A DNA stretch of 64,000 bases from Aquimarina acroporae (GTDB taxonomy: Bacteria > Bacteroidota > Bacteroidia > Flavobacteriales > Flavobacteriaceae), in NCBI RefSeq assembly GCF_023195925.1, contig NZ_JALPRE010000006.1, positions 310,001 to 374,000 of the forward strand, read 5' to 3'. Shown here one piece after another: positions 52,979 through 61,133 of the stretch. Under the pieces are notes generated by a model. That model saw nothing but the letters and a program-made list of their open reading frames with translations, did not search any database and was not told the DNA's origin. The position numbers were made by a program, and so were the translations under genes. Every line of letters begins with the position of its first letter. Position 1 is the first letter of the stretch.

Positions 52979-53743
52979 TTACCTGATAGTTTTCACAAAT
53001 TTTTCAATAGTTCCAATACCTTCGTTAGTTAGGTGTTTAATAAAAGCCGAACCTATAATTGCACCCTTTGCAGTTTGTGTTGCCTGAGTAAAGGTTTCAT
53101 TATTACTAATTCCAAAACCTACAATTTGTGGGTTTTTGAGTTGTAAACTTTCTATTCTTTCAAAATATGCTTGTTGCACATCTCCAAAGGTGTTTTTGGC
53201 ACCAGTTGTACTTGCAGAACTTACCATATAGATAAAACCATTAGAAACATCATCGATAAATCGAATGCGCTCATCTGAGGTTTGTGGTGTGATTAAAAAT
53301 ACATTTATTAATCCGTACTTTTCAAAAGTCTCTTGGTAGTGTTCATGATACTCAGCTACAGGTAGATCGGGTATAATTAAACCATCAATACCTATTTCTT
53401 GACATTTAGCGCAGAAAGCTTCAATACCGTATTGCATCATAGGATTGAAGTACCCCATAATGATTAAAGGAATTTCTACCGTTTTTCTGATGTCTTGTAA
53501 CTGCTCAAAAAGGACGTTGGTAGTCATCCCATTTTTGAGTGCTGCAGTAGAACTTTCTTGTATGGTTGGCCCATCGGCAAGAGGATCACTAAATGGTAAT
53601 CCGATTTCGATCATATCGACTCCACTTTTTTCTAAATCCTGAATAACACCCACTGTGTCATCAAGGTTTGGGTATCCCGCCGTAAAATATATAGAAAGCA
53701 GTTTTTTATTTTCTGCCAGTTTTTGGTTGATCCTGTTTTTCAT
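52979..53743 (-). CDS. trpA: Tryptophan synthase alpha subunit
   Basis: Cleaves indole-3-glycerol phosphate to indole and glyceraldehyde 3-phosphate. I chose the ATG at 53743, giving 254 residues starting MKNRINQKLAENKKLLSIYF; an ATG at 53764 adds seven residues not typical of the family. Key motifs: GLPFSDPLADGPTIQESS, with the catalytic Glu in MIEIGLPFS, and IIPDLPVAEYHEH. The last gene of the trp operon. A repeat-like hairpin lies in the 63 bases between it and trpB. Confidence 0.96.
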   Translation of the reverse strand: MKNRINQKLAENKKLLSIYFTAGYPNLDDTVGVIQDLEKSGVDMIEIGLPFSDPLADGPTIQESSTAALKNGMTTNVLFEQLQDIRKTVEIPLIIMGYFNPMMQYGIEAFCAKCQEIGIDGLIIPDLPVAEYHEHYQETFEKYGLINVFLITPQTSDERIRFIDDVSNGFIYMVSSASTTGAKNTFGDVQQAYFERIESLQLKNPQIVGFGISNNETFTQATQTAKGAIIGSAFIKHLTNEGIGTIEKFVKTIR

Positions 53744-53760
53744 TCGTATTTGTTTTTTTG

Positions 53761-53783
53761 TCATTCCAGCCTACGCCGAATGA
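53761..53783. repeat. Palindromic element in the trpB-trpA gap
   Basis: TCATTC (53761-53766) and GAATGA (53778-53783) flank ATTCCAGCCTACGC (53763-53776). The same 14-base core, with two transitions (C/T), occurs at 56521-56534 in the trpD-trpC gap, so this is a small interspersed repeat. Confidence 0.6.
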
Positions 53784-53806
53784 CCAACGATGTTTTTTAA
53801 TTTAGG

Positions 53807-54988
53807 TTACAATTTAAAATAATCGATATAGGTATTTAAATCCTTATCTCCTCTACCCGATAGGCTAATGACCACCACGTCATCTGGTTTAAATTTTTTA
53901 TCATTAAAAATAGCTAGGGCGTGTGAGGTTTCTATTGCAGGAATAATACCTTCTAGTTGCGATAATTCTAATCCTGCTGCCATTGCATCATCATCGGTTA
54001 CCGAGTAAAACTCGCCGCGCCCAGAACGATAAAGATGGGAGTGTAATGGTCCTACACCGGGATAATCTAATCCAGCAGATATCGAATAGGGCTCTGTGAT
54101 TTGGCCATCGGGAGTTTGCATCAATAGTGTTTTACAACCGTGTATAATACCTTCTTTTCCTAATTGAGAGGTCGCAGCACTTTCTCCACTATCTACTCCT
54201 TTTCCAGCGGCTTCTACTGCGATAATGCCAACTTTAGGTTCATCTAGGAAATGGTAATAGGTTCCTGCTGCGTTACTTCCTCCACCGATACAAGCGACGA
54301 CATAATCGGGATGTTCCCTTCCTTCTTTTTCTTTAAGTTGCCATTTGATTTCTTCTGAAATGACAGATTGAAATCTGGTAACCATATCTGGGTAGGGGTG
54401 TGGGCCAATAGCAGAACCAATAATGTAGTGCGTGTCTACTGGGTTATTGATCCAATCTCTTATCGCTTCATTGGTAGCATCTTTTAAAGTTCTACTTCCA
54501 GATTTGGCAGGACGTACTTCGGCACCAAGCATTTTCATTCTGGCCACATTGGGAGCTTGCCTTTTAATATCAATTTCACCCATATATACGATACACTGTA
54601 TACCCATAAGTGCACATACTGTCGCGGTAGCTACACCATGTTGTCCGGCACCGGTTTCAGCGATAATTCTGTTTTTCCCTAGTTTCTTGGCTACCAATAT
54701 CTGACCAATAGTATTATTTACTTTATGGGCTCCGGTATGGTTAAGATCTTCTCTTTTTAGATACACTTTGGTATTATGCTTTTCTGAAAGACGCTTGGCG
54801 AAATACAAAGGAGAGGGGCGCCCAACATAATCTTTTAGTAGTTGATCGAACTCTTCTTTGAAGGAAGGATCGTTCATAATGTCAAGATATTGAGTGCGTA
54901 ATTCTTCTACGTTGGGATAAAGCATTTCAGGGATATACGCTCCTCCAAAGTCTCCATAGTAACCTTTTTCGTTTACTTGATAACTCAT
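53807..54988 (-). CDS. trpB: Tryptophan synthase beta subunit
   Basis: PLP enzyme that joins indole and serine to make tryptophan. From ATG 54988 it has 393 residues starting [20 protein letters not shown]; an upstream in-frame start at 55051 would add 21 basic residues and overlap trpF. The PLP-binding motif [11 protein letters not shown] carries the Schiff-base Lys, and [10 protein letters not shown] binds the cofactor phosphate. The SGRGDKD signature is near the end. Functions as an alpha-beta complex with TrpA. Confidence 0.97.
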   Translation of the reverse strand: MSYQVNEKGYYGDFGGAYIPEMLYPNVEELRTQYLDIMNDPSFKEEFDQLLKDYVGRPSPLYFAKRLSEKHNTKVYLKREDLNHTGAHKVNNTIGQILVAKKLGKNRIIAETGAGQHGVATATVCALMGIQCIVYMGEIDIKRQAPNVARMKMLGAEVRPAKSGSRTLKDATNEAIRDWINNPVDTHYIIGSAIGPHPYPDMVTRFQSVISEEIKWQLKEKEGREHPDYVVACIGGGSNAAGTYYHFLDEPKVGIIAVEAAGKGVDSGESAATSQLGKEGIIHGCKTLLMQTPDGQITEPYSISAGLDYPGVGPLHSHLYRSGRGEFYSVTDDDAMAAGLELSQLEGIIPAIETSHALAIFNDKKFKPDDVVVISLSGRGDKDLNTYIDYFKL

Positions 54989-55044
54989 CTTTTTTAGTTT
55001 TTGTTTTTTGGTTAATAGTTGATGTTTCTTGGATCTAGTGGCGG

Positions 55045-55683
55045 TTAACAATCAACTAACAACGCATTTTTAAATTTTTCTAATTCTTCTCTATTTTTTA
55101 ATCCGGGCTCAATCTCAAACTTACTGTTTACATCGATCGCATATATGGGTAAATCTGTGTTTAGTATTGCTTTGAGGTTATCGATTTCATTTAGTCCTAT
55201 TCCACCACTTAATATAAATGGGGTTTTAGAAGGATAATTTTTTAAAGCGGTCCAATCAAACGTATAACCATTACCTCCTTTTTCTTTTCCTTTTGTGTCA
55301 AAAAGAAAACAATCGACGATACCTTCGTAAGGGGTTAATCTTGAAAAATCGAAAGTGTCTTTTATTGAAAATACCTTCCATATTTCTAAGGGCTGAGGAA
55401 GCTTTGCCAGTTTTGATTTAAGATCTTCACAATATTCTATAGACTCTTGACCATGTAATTGCAGTGCTTTAAACCCAAATTTGTATATCTTTTCTAGGAC
55501 AATATTGATAGGAGCATCTACAAATACCCCCACTTTTTTAATGTCTTCTGAAATTGATGGAATTTCGGTGTCAAAATTTCTTGGAGATTTGTCATAGAAA
55601 ATAAAGCCCATATAGTCGGGTTGCAATGCTGCAACAGCCGCTATATTATCTTTGTATTTCATTCCGCAGACCTTAATTTTCAT
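55045..55683 (-). CDS. trpF: Phosphoribosylanthranilate isomerase
   Basis: Third step of the pathway from anthranilate. 212 residues of TIM-barrel sequence; the N-terminal IKVCGMK has the catalytic Cys and [14 protein letters not shown] the phosphate-side residues; LQLHGQES and [10 protein letters not shown] are further family motifs, and [10 protein letters not shown] has the catalytic Asp. The start overlaps the trpC stop by 4 bases (translational coupling). TrpC and TrpF are separate proteins here, unlike the fused E. coli enzyme. Confidence 0.95.
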   Translation of the reverse strand: MKIKVCGMKYKDNIAAVAALQPDYMGFIFYDKSPRNFDTEIPSISEDIKKVGVFVDAPINIVLEKIYKFGFKALQLHGQESIEYCEDLKSKLAKLPQPLEIWKVFSIKDTFDFSRLTPYEGIVDCFLFDTKGKEKGGNGYTFDWTALKNYPSKTPFILSGGIGLNEIDNLKAILNTDLPIYAIDVNSKFEIEPGLKNREELEKFKNALLVDC

Positions 55684-56465
55684 GATGCTAATTGTTTTAT
55701 AAAATCGATAGCACTATCTCCTGGATTTTCTGTTTTCATAAAGTTTTCTCCGATGAGAAAACCTTCGTATCCATATTGTTGCAGATCTTTAATCGCTTCT
55801 ACAGTACTAATACCACTTTCTGAAACCTTAACAAATTCGTCTGGAATTTGTGAACTTAAGGTTTTACTCACATCTGTGCTTACTTCAAAAGTTTTTAGAT
55901 TTCGGTTGTTTACCCCAAGCATATCTAACGAAGGCATAATAGATTTCTCTAGTTCTTCCTGGTTATGAACTTCGAGTAATACATCTAGTGATAGGCTTTT
56001 GGCAAATTCTGAAAGCTGTTTGATTTGAGCTTTGTCAAGTACAGCAGCGATTAAAAGAATAACATCGGCACCATGAGCCTTCGCTTCGAGTAATTGATAT
56101 TCATCAATAATAAATTCTTTACGAAGTAAAGGGAGATTGACAGAGGATCTGGCTAGCAGTAAATCGTCTAGAGAACCTCCAAAATACTTGCCATCGGTGA
56201 GTACAGACATTCCGCACACTCCAGCAGTTTGGTATCCTTGTGCTACATCTTGCACACTTACGTTTTGATTAATAACCGCTTTTGAAGGTGACCTGCGTTT
56301 GTGCTCAGCGATAATACCTGTGTTGCTATTTCGTAAAGTATTGGCCAATGAAGTAGTAGGACGATCGAAAAGTGCAGAATTCTCAAGTTGAGTTACCGGA
56401 ATTATGTTTTTCTTCAGTGCTACTTCTTTATATTTATCGGCTACTATTTTGTCTAGTATGTTCAT
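55680..56465 (-). CDS. trpC: Indole-3-glycerol phosphate synthase
   Basis: Closes the indole ring from carboxyphenylaminodeoxyribulose phosphate. The 261-residue length is typical. IIAEHKRRSPSKAVI contains the catalytic Glu and Lys; LLRKEFIIDEYQLLEAKAHG and MLGVNNRNLKTFEV are further signatures. The GEN-F segment GFLIGENFMKTENPG binds phosphate. An 88-base gap with a palindromic repeat separates it from trpD, while it overlaps trpF. Confidence 0.95.
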   Translation of the reverse strand: MNILDKIVADKYKEVALKKNIIPVTQLENSALFDRPTTSLANTLRNSNTGIIAEHKRRSPSKAVINQNVSVQDVAQGYQTAGVCGMSVLTDGKYFGGSLDDLLLARSSVNLPLLRKEFIIDEYQLLEAKAHGADVILLIAAVLDKAQIKQLSEFAKSLSLDVLLEVHNQEELEKSIMPSLDMLGVNNRNLKTFEVSTDVSKTLSSQIPDEFVKVSESGISTVEAIKDLQQYGYEGFLIGENFMKTENPGDSAIDFIKQLAS

Positions 56466-56476
56466 TGTTTGTTGTC

Positions 56477-56534
56477 ATCCTGAAATTGTTTCAGGATCTT
56501 TTTTGTTGTGACTTTTTTAGATTCCAGTCTATGC
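56477..56534. repeat. Palindromic element in the trpD-trpC gap
   Basis: A 9-bp perfect stem ATCCTGAAA (56477-56485) and TTTCAGGAT (56489-56497) with a 3-base loop, followed by ATTCCAGTCTATGC (56521-56534), the same core as in the trpB-trpA gap. The form resembles small interspersed repeats known from Flavobacteria. Confidence 0.65.
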
Positions 56535-56553
56535 AGGAACTAAATACCATGCA

Positions 56554-57549
56554 TCAATTCTTACTTAATTCCTGTACTTTTTTTAAAGCTGTAAGACCTT
56601 TACCTGATAGCAAAGATTCTTTGGCTTTTTCGAATCCTTCTTTGGGTTGTAATCCTTCTACAGTAGCTATGGCCATACCTGCATTGGCACAGACCACATT
56701 GTTTTGTGCCTCTGTTCCTTTTCCGTTGAGGATATTCATAAAAATATTTGCCGACTCTTCTACAGAGTCTCCACCCACGATTTCTTCTTGTTTTAAGGTA
56801 GTTACTCCAAAATCTGCAGGAGTAAGCATGCTTTCAGTATTGTTAGAAATGGTTTTTGTGCTTCCGGTTAATGAAATCTCATCATACCCGTCTAGTGCAT
56901 GAATAATTGTAAAATTCTTATCGGTATTTTGATACAGATATCCATACATTCTAGCCAACTCAAGATTAAACACCCCTACAATTTGGTTTTTTGGGAACGC
57001 AGGATTTACCATTGGTCCTAGCATATTGAAAAAGGTTTTTACGCCTAATTCTCTACGAATAGGAGCTACATTTTTCATAGCTGGGTGAAATAGGGGAGCG
57101 TGTAGTACGCATATTCCGGCTTCATCCATTGTACGTTTCAAGAAATCCTTGTCATTACTAAACTTAATACCTAAATACTCCATCACATTTGAACTCCCAC
57201 ATTTTGAAGATACGCCATAGTTACCGTGTTTGGTTACTTTGATGCCTGCACCAGCAGATACAAATGACGAAAGCGTAGATATATTAAACGTGTCTTTGCC
57301 ATCACCTCCAGTACCGCACAAATCGATTGGGTTGTATTCGCTAAAATCTACTGCGATACAAAGTTCTAGTAGTGCATCTCTAAACCCTTCGAGTTCTTCT
57401 ATAGTGATGCTACGCATCATAAAAACGGTAAGAAAAGATGCAATTTGACTTTGATTATATGCCCCCTTAGAAATATTTACCAATACTTCTTTGGCCTCTT
57501 CTTTGGATATGGTTTCGTGATTGATTAATCTATTTAATAATTGTTTCAT
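56554..57549 (-). CDS. trpD: Anthranilate phosphoribosyltransferase
   Basis: Transfers phosphoribose from PRPP to anthranilate. The 331 residues show PIDLCGTGGDGKDTFNIST with the PRPP loop, AAIKVTKHGNYGVSSKCGSSNV-type segments for anthranilate binding (KHGNYGVSSKCGSSNVMEYL is the visible wording), and FFNMLGPMVNPA. All match the family. It lies 5 bases after trpG, so TrpG and TrpD are separate proteins here. Confidence 0.95.
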   Translation of the reverse strand: MKQLLNRLINHETISKEEAKEVLVNISKGAYNQSQIASFLTVFMMRSITIEELEGFRDALLELCIAVDFSEYNPIDLCGTGGDGKDTFNISTLSSFVSAGAGIKVTKHGNYGVSSKCGSSNVMEYLGIKFSNDKDFLKRTMDEAGICVLHAPLFHPAMKNVAPIRRELGVKTFFNMLGPMVNPAFPKNQIVGVFNLELARMYGYLYQNTDKNFTIIHALDGYDEISLTGSTKTISNNTESMLTPADFGVTTLKQEEIVGGDSVEESANIFMNILNGKGTEAQNNVVCANAGMAIATVEGLQPKEGFEKAKESLLSGKGLTALKKVQELSKN

Positions 57550-57554
57550 CTTTA

Positions 57555-58127
57555 TTAATTGTTAATCCAGTTTTCTAACATTTTTTTACCGTCTGGAGTC
57601 AATACAGATTCTGGGTGAAATTGCACTCCACGCACATCTAACTCTTTATGGCGTAACGACATGATTTGTCCGTTTTGGTCGTACGATGTTACTTCTAAAC
57701 ATTCGGGTAGGTTTTGATCTGCCACCACCCAAGAGTGATACCTTCCTACATCAAAATTGTTGTCCAACCCGTTGAACAGCACTTCATCGGTTACCGATAA
57801 GGTTACGTTGGTTGCCACACCGTGATATACTTCGTCGAGGTTGATGAGGTTACCGCCAAATACTTCGCCAATGGCCTGCTGTCCCAGGCATACACCAAAA
57901 ATACTTTTGGAATCTGCATAAGATGCTATAATATCTTTAAGCAGTCCGGCCTCGTCTGGGATCCCTGGTCCTGGTGACAGTAAAACTTTATGAAAAGGTT
58001 CTACTTCATGCAATTGTAGTTGATCGTTTCTTTTTACGGTCACCTCACACCCCAAATCTTCGAGGTAGTGCACCAGATTATATACAAAGGAATCGTAGTT
58101 GTCTATTACTAATACTTTTTTGCTCAT
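57555..58127 (-). CDS. trpG: Anthranilate synthase component II (glutamine amidotransferase)
   Basis: Class I glutamine amidotransferase supplying ammonia to TrpE. The 190 residues show the nucleophile Cys80 in GVCLGQQAIGEVFGG, the LSPGPGIPDEAG oxyanion strand, and the His/Glu pair in VQFHPESVLT. It follows trpE by 94 bases, and this gap holds a short palindromic stretch (58159-58208). Confidence 0.95.
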   Translation of the reverse strand: MSKKVLVIDNYDSFVYNLVHYLEDLGCEVTVKRNDQLQLHEVEPFHKVLLSPGPGIPDEAGLLKDIIASYADSKSIFGVCLGQQAIGEVFGGNLINLDEVYHGVATNVTLSVTDEVLFNGLDNNFDVGRYHSWVVADQNLPECLEVTSYDQNGQIMSLRHKELDVRGVQFHPESVLTPDGKKMLENWINN

Positions 58128-58158
58128 TGTACTTTCAATTTTTCATGTGTTAGGGATA

Positions 58159-58208
58159 GTAGCTAGCTACCATGTAGCGCGAATAGCCCGACCCCAACCT
58201 ATTGGGGT
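58159..58208. repeat. Two palindromes in the trpE-trpG gap
   Basis: GTAGCTAGCTAC is a 12-bp perfect palindrome at 58159-58170. ACCCCAA (58191-58197) pairs with TTGGGGT (58202-58208) around a 4-base loop. The base composition is more GC-rich than the rest of the operon. Confidence 0.55.
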
Positions 58209-58221
58209 AACACCCAATTAT

Positions 58222-59619
58222 TTATATTTCTTCTGCCAGTTTTAGTGCTTTGGTCAAAGCGCCCAGCTTGTTATATACTTCTTGTAATTCACTTTCTTCG
58301 TTAGATTCATTTACCAGTCCGGCACCTGCCTGCCAATGTAACTCGTGGTTTTTACTCAAGAAGGTTCGTATCATAATAGCGTGATTGAAGTTTCCTGAAA
58401 AATCCATAAAACCAATGGCTCCCCCGTAGAAGTCACGATTTACGGTTTCGTACTTTTCTATGAGCTGCATAGCCATATGTTTTGGAGCTCCGCTTAGGGT
58501 TCCTGCTGGGAACGTATCGGCCACCACTTGCATGGTTGTAGTATCGTTATGCTTTTTACCAGTTACTTTACTCACCAAATGAATCACGTGTGAGTAGAAC
58601 TGAATCTCGCGATAGGTCTCTACGGTTACCTCGCTTCCGTTACGGCTTAGGTCATTTCGTGCCAGGTCTACTAGCATAACATGCTCGGCGTTTTCTTTTT
58701 CATCGACAGCCAGTTTTTTGGCCAATTCGGCATCTTGCTCATCGTTTCCGGTACGTTTAAACGTACCAGCGATAGGGTGAATTTCGGCAATACCATCTTT
58801 TACGACCAATTGAGCCTCTGGAGAACTACCAAAGATTTTAAAGTCTCCATAATCGAAATAAAATAAGTAAGGAGATGGATTAATGCTACGAAGGGCGCGA
58901 TATACATTAAATTCATCTCCTTTAAATTTTTGAGAAAAACGTTTTGAAAGTACCAGCTGGAAAACGTCACCTCGCTGGCAGTGTTTCTTGGCCAGGGCCA
59001 CATGCTCTTTGTATTGTTCATCATCAAGATCCGAAGTGGTGTCGCCAACCGTAGTAAAATTGTAGGATGCAAAGTTTTTTACGTTTAACAGCGATTCTAT
59101 CTCTGCAATATTACTCTCAGAGTCATAGCAGTGGGCAAAAATATAGGCTTCGTTATTGAAATGGTTAATCGCAATAATGTTTTGATATACACTGTAGTCG
59201 ATATCTGGTATTTGAAGCCCACCTTCTTTTTTGGTGATATCTATATCTTCAAAATAGCGAACAGCATCGTAGCCGATATATCCAAAAAGACCATTGTTTA
59301 TGAATTTAAAATCACTTTTGGTAGTTTGAAACTGATTTCCGAAAGCTTCAATAATTTCAGGAACATTAACCGTATCATCTATTGCAATTTCGTTGGTGGT
59401 TTTATCTGGAAAAGATTGGTAAACCGTTTCATTTTCGATCTTGAGATTGGCAATAGGATTACAGCAGATATAAGAAAAACTATTCTCATTACCTCGGTAG
59501 TCGCTACTCTCCAGCAGTAGGCTATTGGGAAAACGATCTCTAATTTTTAGATAAACACTTACCGGCGTAATGGTATCTGCCAAAATTTGTTTGTAATGTG
59601 TTGTTAATTTAAAACTCAT
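58222..59619 (-). CDS. trpE: Anthranilate synthase component I
   Basis: First committed step of tryptophan synthesis, from chorismate. The 465 residues contain the feedback-inhibition site LLES (about 35-38), the chorismate-binding EIHPIAGTFKRTGNDEQDAELA region and ENAEHVMLVDLARNDL, and FPAGTLSGAPKHMAM with the conserved metal-site residues. Expression begins at the attenuator upstream. It is first in a seven-gene trpEGDCFBA operon. Confidence 0.96.
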   Translation of the reverse strand: MSFKLTTHYKQILADTITPVSVYLKIRDRFPNSLLLESSDYRGNENSFSYICCNPIANLKIENETVYQSFPDKTTNEIAIDDTVNVPEIIEAFGNQFQTTKSDFKFINNGLFGYIGYDAVRYFEDIDITKKEGGLQIPDIDYSVYQNIIAINHFNNEAYIFAHCYDSESNIAEIESLLNVKNFASYNFTTVGDTTSDLDDEQYKEHVALAKKHCQRGDVFQLVLSKRFSQKFKGDEFNVYRALRSINPSPYLFYFDYGDFKIFGSSPEAQLVVKDGIAEIHPIAGTFKRTGNDEQDAELAKKLAVDEKENAEHVMLVDLARNDLSRNGSEVTVETYREIQFYSHVIHLVSKVTGKKHNDTTTMQVVADTFPAGTLSGAPKHMAMQLIEKYETVNRDFYGGAIGFMDFSGNFNHAIMIRTFLSKNHELHWQAGAGLVNESNEESELQEVYNKLGALTKALKLAEEI

Positions 59620-59662
59620 TGTTACGCTATTATTTTAGTATAAACCCTTCGAATAAGACCAC

Positions 59663-59694
59663 AAAAAAAGGCTTGTCGTGATTGACAAGCCTTT
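59663..59694 (-). terminator. Attenuator terminator upstream of trpE
   Basis: On the minus strand, an 11-bp perfect stem AAAGGCTTGTC-GACAAGCCTTT arms (59684-59694 with 59667-59677), 6-base loop, then a 7-base T-run (59663-59669). It stands 43 bases before the trpE start and 28 bases after the leader-peptide stop, the place expected for a transcription attenuator. Confidence 0.85.
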
Positions 59695-59722
59695 GATATG
59701 TTTATTTAACACAATAACAGGT

Positions 59723-59785
59723 CTAGTTCACGACGTTTTCGTTTCGCGAAGACCACCACCAGTTATTTGCTAAAATTGTTCTCAT
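59723..59785 (-). CDS. trpL: Trp operon leader peptide with three consecutive Trp codons
   Basis: A 20-residue open reading frame, MRTILANNWWWSSRNENVVN, from ATG 59785 to TAG 59723-59725. Three tandem TGG codons lie at 59753-59761. A ribosome starved of charged tRNA-Trp would stall there. The arrangement of promoter, leader peptide, terminator and trpE is a classical attenuation system. The codons for Val18-Val19 and the first base of Asn20 (GTCGTGA, 59728-59734) are complementary to TCACGAC in the loop and 3' arm of the terminator (59675-59681), a candidate antiterminator pairing. Confidence 0.85.
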   Translation of the reverse strand: MRTILANNWWWSSRNENVVN

Positions 59786-59801
59786 TTTCTTATTATTGGT
59801 T

Positions 59802-59833
59802 CAAATATATAAATTAATTATAATTCTAAACAA
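59802..59833 (-). promoter_or_regulatory. Promoter of the trp operon
   Basis: On the minus strand TTG (59831-59833), 21 bases, then TATATTTG (59802-59809), an exact TAnnTTTG box. The leader ATG is 16 bases further. It lies between the end of the YceI gene and the leader peptide. Confidence 0.65.
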
Positions 59834-59841
59834 CAAAAAAA

Positions 59842-60408
59842 TTACATTTTTAAGTTTACGGCCAATTCGAACTCGTCGCTTATCGCTTTGTCACCTAAGT
59901 TGTCGAAAAAACTTCCAGATCCATACTTAATATCATACTTGGTTCTGTCTACTTTTAAAGTGGTAGAAGCGCTATCACCGTTTACGGCCAAATCAAACTC
60001 TATAGGATTTGTTTTTCCTTTGATAGTAAGATCCCCTGCAATTTTGAAACCTTTGTCTGTTTTTTTGGCTTTGGTTACTACTAATTTTGCAGTTTTATGG
60101 TCTTTTACACCAAAGAAATCGTCTGAGTTTAAGTGTCCTTCTAGTTTTTCTTTTCCTTTTCCGGCTTCAAGATCGGTTACCTGTAGAGAGGTCATATCTA
60201 CTACAAATTCTCCTCCTGTAATATTGTTATTGTCAAATACCAGATATCCTTCAGACAGATTTAAAGTTCCAGAATGCTCACCAGTTACTTTTTTACCTAC
60301 CCAATTAATGGTACTTTCTGAGGTTTTGATGGCTTTTTTCTGTGCAAAAACAGAGCCAGTTGCAATAATTGCTAATGCTAAGAATGCTGATTTAAGTGTA
60401 GTTTTCAT
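59842..60408 (-). CDS. YceI-family periplasmic protein
   Basis: A 188-residue protein with a Sec signal peptide (about 1-22, ending FAQ). YceI proteins form a beta-barrel lipocalin-like fold that binds isoprenoid or other lipids. Signs are STINWVGKKVTGEHSGTLNL near the start, GGEFVVDMTSLQVTDLE, HLNSDDFFGVKDHKTA and FDLAVNGDSASTTLKVDRTKYDIKYGSG with the C-terminal FELAVNLKM. It starts 28 bases after the MarR stop codon and is probably in one transcript with it, so MarR is likely to control it. Confidence 0.9.
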   Translation of the reverse strand: MKTTLKSAFLALAIIATGSVFAQKKAIKTSESTINWVGKKVTGEHSGTLNLSEGYLVFDNNNITGGEFVVDMTSLQVTDLEAGKGKEKLEGHLNSDDFFGVKDHKTAKLVVTKAKKTDKGFKIAGDLTIKGKTNPIEFDLAVNGDSASTTLKVDRTKYDIKYGSGSFFDNLGDKAISDEFELAVNLKM

Positions 60409-60436
60409 GATTTTAAAAAATTTAATTTATGTGTAC

Positions 60437-60895
60437 TTATTGTACAGTTCTAAGTTTATTTAAAAGTTCATTAAGTGTTAACAAATCCTGCTCGGTAAGA
60501 TGTGCTGTGAGATTATTTTCAAAAACATTGATTACTGGGCTTACGGTATCGAGAAATTGTTTTCCCTCTTTAGTAATACGTATCTCAACTTTTCTTCTGT
60601 TAGTAGGGCAAGTAGTTCTTGAAACATAGTTTTTTTGAATGAGCTTGTCTACCAGTCTGGTGGTATTACTCATTTTACTTACCATACGTTCCTGAATAGT
60701 AGATAAATTAGCTGGTTTGCCCTTTTGACCATTAAGAATTCGTAACACATTAAATTGTTGTATAGAAATATCGAAGCTCTTTAATTCTGATGTAACTTTT
60801 TCTCTCACCCAATTCTCAGTGTACATAAGATTGATGATTGCTTTTTTTGAGGGAGGAAGTGGTACTTCGGTTTTTATGATATCTTCTATATTCAA
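60437..60895 (-). CDS. MarR-family transcriptional regulator
   Basis: Winged-helix regulator. From TTG 60895 the protein has 152 residues; an in-frame TTG at 60922 would extend it into the operator-like palindromes and is less likely. The DNA-binding part includes VLRILNGQKGKPANLSTIQERM, the recognition helix around SKMSNTTRLVDKLIQKNYV and the wing SRTTCPTNRRKVEIRITKEGK. The single Cys in the wing could be a sensor residue, as in some redox-sensing MarR proteins, but that is inference. It is the first gene of a MarR-YceI pair; its promoter region carries overlapping palindromes. Confidence 0.85.
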   Translation of the reverse strand: MNIEDIIKTEVPLPPSKKAIINLMYTENWVREKVTSELKSFDISIQQFNVLRILNGQKGKPANLSTIQERMVSKMSNTTRLVDKLIQKNYVSRTTCPTNRRKVEIRITKEGKQFLDTVSPVINVFENNLTAHLTEQDLLTLNELLNKLRTVQ

Positions 60896-60901
60896 TTGTC
60901 T

Positions 60902-60922
60902 ATACAATATTTGTATGTACAA
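60902..60922. promoter_or_regulatory. Overlapping palindromes before marR, candidate operator
   Basis: ATACAA (60902-60907) and TTGTAT (60911-60916) with a 3-base centre overlap TTGTA-TG-TACAA (60911-60922). They sit just upstream of the likely MarR start, the usual place of an autoregulatory site. Confidence 0.5.
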
Positions 60923-61133
60923 ATGTATACTTCTTTATGTTTTGGAAATTATAAAAGCATATTAATTCTTTGTTAAAATTGAATGCTGACAAATGTTAAA
61001 TCATAATATTGCGATGCAAATGTATGGGCAGGTTCGTCAAACATTTGTGAAAATTTTTGAAAATATTTGCAAAAAAACCAGAAACCTTGTTAATTTTCTT
61101 TCGGTTGATTAGCGGTTTTGATATTTTAGTAAT

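Noticed and set aside
56372..56902. 176-codon open frame opposite trpC/trpD
   Set aside because: Spans the trpD-trpC gap on the wrong strand; a chance product of two real genes and a repeat.
59888..60463. 191-codon open frame on the plus strand opposite the YceI gene
   Set aside because: Shadow of a clear YceI coding region on the other strand; the translation is Ser/Pro/Leu-rich without family features.
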